Source of the DNA: Cytophagales bacterium
GTDB taxonomy: Bacteria > Bacteroidota > Bacteroidia > Cytophagales > Thermoflexibacteraceae
Direction of reading: 5' to 3'
Assembly: GCA_013299115.1 (NCBI GenBank)
Contig: JAAFKA010000002.1
Coordinates: 248,001-312,000, forward strand
DNA: 64,000 nucleotides
Shown here: one piece after another, positions 60,231 through 64,000 of the stretch
Numbering within the stretch: the stretch's first letter is position 1
Layout: each line of letters starts with the position of its first letter
Notes under the pieces: model-generated
The model's database searches: none
What the model saw: the letters and a program-made list of their open reading frames with translations, nothing else
What the model was told of the DNA's origin: nothing
Made by a program: the position numbers and the translations under genes

Positions 60231-62507
60231 ATGAAAAACCTCTACCTATTACTTTTGCTTATTTGTTGTTTTGCCCAACAAGCATTTTGCCAAAACAGAA
60301 AAGTAATAGACAGCCTGATGCATGTCTATCACACCGCCAAGCACGACACGACAAAAGTGTTGGCACTTAATGCTATTGCCTATGAATATAGAAATACAAA
60401 ACCTGATACGTGCATTGCCCTTGTCGAAAAAGCTGTTACTGAAAGTGAAAAAATAGGTTTTGAGCAAGGCAAGGCGTGGGCGTGGTGTAGCGTGGCAAGA
60501 GTAAAAATAATACAAGGAGATTTTGAAGCAGTCAAAGTTTTGTTAGCAAAAGCTCAACAAATTTTTGAAAAAGCAGAAAATATGAAAGGGCAGGCTTGGT
60601 GTTGTCAAATTTGGGGCAATTTCTATCAAGCACAATCCAACTATGCTTTGGGAATAGAAAAACATGAGCAAGCTATTGCTATTTGTAAAAAAATAAAAGA
60701 TGAACAAAACTTGTATAGAAACATAGCCAGCATAGGCATGATACATCTCAACCAAAGTAATTATACCAAAGCCTTGACCTATTATCAGCAAGGTTTAGCT
60801 TATGCAGAAAAAGCAGGCAATAAAGAAGACATAGCTCGTTATCTGGCTAATATAGGAGTTATTTACAATGAACAAGAAAACCTACCCAAAGCCTTAGCCT
60901 ATTATAAACGTAGTTTGAAAGTGGGAGAAGAGATGGGGAATAAAATAAATATGGCTGCTAATCTGAATAATATTGCCATCACTTACCAAAAGCAAAATGA
61001 TGATGCCGAAGCCTTAGCCTACTATGAACGTAGTATTGTGGTATATAAAGAAATAGGCAACAAAAATGCTATTGCACTTCCGTTGAATAATATTGGTGGT
61101 ATTTATGCAAGGCAAAAAAATTATACCAAAGCCTTAGTTTATTATAAACAAAGTGTAGAATTATTGGAAAAAATAGGAAATAGAAAAGACTTAACTTATC
61201 CCTTGACAGGCATAGCAGAGGTCTATCAGCATAGAAAAGACTATGAAAAAAGTATTGAATATGCAACACGAAGTTTGCAAATTGCCCAAGAAATCAATGC
61301 AATTATCAATATCAGAGAAACAAGCCACGTTCTTTTCCAAACCTACAAACTCAAGGGAGATGCTGCCAAAGCCCTCGAATACCACGAACTATATAAACAA
61401 ATGAATGATAGTATTTTCAATATTGAGAATACAGAGAAAATAACCAATATAGAAAACAAAGCTGCAACAGCAGCCAAAGAAAAAGAAATAGAGTGGCTGA
61501 ACAAAAATCAGGAAATACTGAAAAAAGATGGCGAATTGCAACGTATGATTATCTACATTATTGTTGTTTTTTCTGGGATTGGCATGGTGGTTTCTTATTT
61601 TCTCTTTATCAGTCGCAAACGAAATATCAGGGCAAAAAATGTGGCAAAAGAATTGGCAAAAAAAATAGAGTTGCAGCGGCAGGCAATTAGCCAACAGGCA
61701 GACGAATTGCATATTACTTTGCAAACCGTTGAAAAACAACGAGATGACATCACCGCCTCCATTGCTTACGCCCTGCGCATACAACAAGCCATATTGCCCC
61801 TACCTGAACACATCACCCAGCATTTGCCTGCGCACTTTGTGCTGTTCAAGCCTCGTGATGTGGTCAGCGGAGATTTTTATTATTTTGAGGAGAAAAAAGG
61901 CAAACTCATCTTAGCTGCTGTTGATTGCACAGGGCATGGCATTCCTGGGGCATTCATGACGATGATTGCCTCCGAAATACTGAACGAAATTATCCAACAC
62001 AAAGACATTGTAGCACCTGATACTATTCTCAACGAACTGCACAAAAGAGTAAGGCTTGCCCTTAAACAACAAGAATCCCAAAACAGAGATGGAATGGATT
62101 TGTCTTTGGTAGTCATTGACAAAAAAGCAAAAACAATGGACTTTGCAGGGGCAAAAAATCCTTTGCTTTACATTCAAAACAACGAAATTATCCAACTCAA
62201 AGCCGACAAAATGCCTATTGGTGGCGAACAAACCGAAGCAGAAAGAGTTTTTACGAAACAGACGATTAACTTAGACCAGTCTACCACTGTTTACTTGTTT
62301 TCTGACGGCTACCAAGACCAATTTGGCGGAACAGCCAACAAAAAGTTTATGATTGCCAACATGAGAAATTTGTTTTTGCAAATTTACCAACAGCCCATGC
62401 ACACGCAAAAGGAAATCTTAGACCACACTATCAATGAATGGATAAAAGCAGGCAAAGAGGAGCAAATAGACGATATTTTGGTGATTGGGCTGCGATTGGA
62501 GTTGTAA
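60231..62507 (+). CDS. TPR-repeat membrane protein with C-terminal SpoIIE/PP2C serine phosphatase, paralogue
   Basis: A 758-aa protein with the same plan as 29056-31143. A signal peptide (MKNLYLLLLLICCFAQQAFC) precedes about eight TPRs (residues about 60-390). A transmembrane helix follows (MIIYIIVVFSGIGMVVSYFL), then a coiled linker and a phosphatase with SGDFYYFEEK, DCTGHGIPGAFMT, NRDGMDLSLV and LFSDGYQDQFGG, all metal-binding acids present. The TPRs would sense something in the periplasm and control the cytoplasmic phosphatase. The gene interrupts the DUF1703 array. The target is unknown. Confidence 0.9.
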   Translation: MKNLYLLLLLICCFAQQAFCQNRKVIDSLMHVYHTAKHDTTKVLALNAIAYEYRNTKPDTCIALVEKAVTESEKIGFEQGKAWAWCSVARVKIIQGDFEAVKVLLAKAQQIFEKAENMKGQAWCCQIWGNFYQAQSNYALGIEKHEQAIAICKKIKDEQNLYRNIASIGMIHLNQSNYTKALTYYQQGLAYAEKAGNKEDIARYLANIGVIYNEQENLPKALAYYKRSLKVGEEMGNKINMAANLNNIAITYQKQNDDAEALAYYERSIVVYKEIGNKNAIALPLNNIGGIYARQKNYTKALVYYKQSVELLEKIGNRKDLTYPLTGIAEVYQHRKDYEKSIEYATRSLQIAQEINAIINIRETSHVLFQTYKLKGDAAKALEYHELYKQMNDSIFNIENTEKITNIENKAATAAKEKEIEWLNKNQEILKKDGELQRMIIYIIVVFSGIGMVVSYFLFISRKRNIRAKNVAKELAKKIELQRQAISQQADELHITLQTVEKQRDDITASIAYALRIQQAILPLPEHITQHLPAHFVLFKPRDVVSGDFYYFEEKKGKLILAAVDCTGHGIPGAFMTMIASEILNEIIQHKDIVAPDTILNELHKRVRLALKQQESQNRDGMDLSLVVIDKKAKTMDFAGAKNPLLYIQNNEIIQLKADKMPIGGEQTEAERVFTKQTINLDQSTTVYLFSDGYQDQFGGTANKKFMIANMRNLFLQIYQQPMHTQKEILDHTINEWIKAGKEEQIDDILVIGLRLEL

Positions 62508-62515
62508 AGGCGTTG

Positions 62516-62546
62516 TTTGATATTTGCAACTAATTTCTTATCTTTG
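62516..62546 (+). promoter_or_regulatory. Probable promoter of DUF1703 copy 5
   Basis: TTTG at 62516-62519, a 19-nt gap and TATCTTTG at 62539-62546; the ATG lies 20 bp further on. The -7 and leader match those of the two preceding right-hand copies. Confidence 0.5.
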
Positions 62547-62566
62547 CAAAATAATTTTATAAACCA

Positions 62567-64000
62567 ATGAAAAAATTATCCTTACCTCTCAACGATTTTG
62601 CCAATGTGATAGAAGGCAATCGTATTTATGTGGACAAAACAAGGTTCTTGCTTCCTTTAATAGAAAGTCAAGGCTTTTATTTCCTTTCCCGTCCTCGCCG
62701 TTTTGGTAAGTCTTTGTTGTTGAGTACGTTTAAGTATATTTTTCAAGGTCGCAAAGAGTTGTTTGCAGGGTTGTATATCGAGGACAAGATTGATTGGAAA
62801 ACTTATCCTGTCATTCATTTAGATTTTTTGAATATTAGCTACAAAGATACCACCCTGGCAGAAGGGCTGAAAACTTATTTGCGTGGCGAAGCTAAAAAAG
62901 AAAATATTGAGTTACAGGGAGATTCTCCGAGAGAATTTCTAAAATGCTTAATAACAGAGTTGAAGGCAAAATACCAACAAAATGTAGTCATTTTAATAGA
63001 TGAATACGACAAAAGTATTATTGACTACATAGACGAACCAGCCCAAGCTGCTGTCAATCGGGATACGCTAAAAAATTTCTTTGGTACTCTCAAAGGTATG
63101 ACTGCCGACTTGCAATTCATTTTCCTCACAGGCGTATCCAAATTTAGTAAAGTTTCGTTGTTTTCTGACCTTAATAATTTGGTGGATTTAACTCTTGATA
63201 AAAACTATACAACGCTATTGGGCTATACGCAAAGTGAAGTAGAAACTTATTTTGTGGATTACTTAGAACAACATAGGATAGAAAAAAATATGTCTTTGTC
63301 TGATTTGTTGGCAGAAATCAAACGGTGGTACAATGGTTATTCGTGGAATGGAGTGGATAGTGTCTATAATCCTTACTCTATCCTCAATTTTCTATACAGT
63401 GGCGAATTCTTGAACCATTGGTTTAGCACAGGCACACCGACTATGGTGGTCAAGATGCTCAATAACAGGTACATAGAGGATTTACAAGATGTACCCTTTG
63501 GCGTATTTGAATTAGAAAGATACAAAATAGAGGAAGTGGAAAAGCATTTGGTGTCTTTGTTGTTTCAGACGGGCTACTTAACAATTACAGAAAAATTAGA
63601 CCCTCAAAATTTTTTGCTCAACTATCCAAATAAAGAAGTTCGGGATTCTTTCAACTATTTTCGGGTTGCCGAATACATAGAAGGAGATGTGAGTTTGGCA
63701 AAATTGAAATACAATCTGAAAAAAAGTTTGGAGGTCGGCAACATGGACTTATTTGTCGAGAACCTTACGATTTTGTTTGCCCAAATCCCCTATCAAATTG
63801 TAATATCTAATCGGGAGGCTTATTATCAACTCATTATCTACCTAACTTTAAAAATATTAGGTTTAGAAATTATTGCAGAGGACAACACCAACAAAGGCAG
63901 AATTGATGCTGTAATTTTTGTACCAGACTACATCTACATCATAGAATTTAAGTTTTCGAGCAGTACCAAACAAGCACTGTTGCAAATAAAAGACAAGAAA
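62567..64000 (+). CDS. AAA-like ATPase / PD-(D/E)XK nuclease family protein, right-hand copy 3, 3' end beyond window
   Basis: The frame is open from the ATG at 62567 to the right edge (478 codons). It has the same SRPRRFGKS and IDEYDKS nucleotide motifs and enters the nuclease core (GRIDAV, IIEFKF) shortly before the edge. The variable region between the Walker motifs again differs (RGEAKKENIELQGDSPREF). Close to the end it diverges somewhat from the other two copies (NRYIEDLQDVPFG, LERYKIEEVEKH). Its own promoter is seen at 62516-62546. The last 35 or so residues are outside the window. Confidence 0.9.
   Translation, partial: MKKLSLPLNDFANVIEGNRIYVDKTRFLLPLIESQGFYFLSRPRRFGKSLLLSTFKYIFQGRKELFAGLYIEDKIDWKTYPVIHLDFLNISYKDTTLAEGLKTYLRGEAKKENIELQGDSPREFLKCLITELKAKYQQNVVILIDEYDKSIIDYIDEPAQAAVNRDTLKNFFGTLKGMTADLQFIFLTGVSKFSKVSLFSDLNNLVDLTLDKNYTTLLGYTQSEVETYFVDYLEQHRIEKNMSLSDLLAEIKRWYNGYSWNGVDSVYNPYSILNFLYSGEFLNHWFSTGTPTMVVKMLNNRYIEDLQDVPFGVFELERYKIEEVEKHLVSLLFQTGYLTITEKLDPQNFLLNYPNKEVRDSFNYFRVAEYIEGDVSLAKLKYNLKKSLEVGNMDLFVENLTILFAQIPYQIVISNREAYYQLIIYLTLKILGLEIIAEDNTNKGRIDAVIFVPDYIYIIEFKFSSSTKQALLQIKDKK

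Noticed and set aside
1-64000. tRNA, rRNA or known riboswitch
   Set aside because: No cloverleaf with a TTCRANY loop and CCA-type acceptor, no rRNA segment and no recognisable riboswitch core was seen by eye in the gaps.

Overview
The window looks like a chromosomal segment of a Bacteroidota bacterium, probably a Cytophagia-type (gliding, Flexibacter/Microscilla-like) lineage; the phylum is well supported, the finer placement is a guess. Evidence: low GC, promoters with the Bacteroidota -33 TTTG / -7 TAnnTTTG pattern rather than TTGACA/TATAAT, few Shine-Dalgarno sequences, and phylum-typical families (GYDIA-type GHMP kinase, DUF3822, DUF4199, MurA with Asp in place of the fosfomycin-target Cys, TPR proteins fused to SpoIIE phosphatases, OmpA proteins with PD40 repeats).

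Layout. 1-2.8 kb: two tandem minus-strand AAA-like ATPase/PD-(D/E)XK proteins (DUF1703 type). 2.9-8.4 kb: murA, a Fic protein, a lipoprotein, a secreted subtilase, an HD hydrolase. 8.5-9.9 kb: a dead insertion sequence. 9.9-13.8 kb: one very large restriction-methylation-specificity fusion. 13.9-21 kb: GCS2-CBS, persulfide dioxygenase-rhodanese, HAD phosphatase + receiver-Hpt, lolD, YciO/Sua5. 21-38.7 kb: housekeeping genes (ftsH, lysA, hppD, ugd, an aminotransferase, folD) mixed with DUF3822, an OmpA/PD40 protein, a TPR-SpoIIE phosphatase, a sodium symporter and a small-protein/nuclease pair. 39.2-40.2 kb: an ECF sigma gene behind a striking duplicated promoter/operator. 40.4-42.6 kb: a lone FecCD permease and a TIR-SLOG fusion (candidate immune effector). 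42.7-47.7 kb: a membrane/glycan/carotenoid run (GT-C with TPRs, START, GT2, CrtI). 47.8-56.7 kb: cold-shock protein, sdhC, TPR protein, GYDIA kinase, NuoI-like ferredoxin, rpoB. 56.9-64 kb: three more DUF1703 proteins on the plus strand, with a second TPR-SpoIIE phosphatase between copies two and three.

Two features stand out at the scale of the whole window. First, normally conserved gene clusters are scattered: rpoB has neither rplJL before it nor rpoC after it, sdhC lacks sdhAB, nuoI lacks the nuo cluster, and a FecCD permease and lolD stand alone. Second, the intergenic regions are full of palindromic repeats. One group is 31-35 nt with a central TTTAAA and paired changes in the two arms. 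Another consists of about 70-175 bp elements whose terminal inverted repeats are often themselves palindromes (a palindrome of palindromes). None carries a gene, and they often sit just after a gene's 3' end.

Most promising for new biology: the single-chain TIR-SLOG protein (41431-42609), the twin palindrome-promoters with a candidate small RNA upstream of the ECF sigma gene (39350-39640), the nested palindromes (e.g. 23236-23342), the DUF1703 amplification at both ends, and the overlapping 63-aa/318-aa pair (36607-37747). No rRNA, tRNA or CRISPR array was seen.
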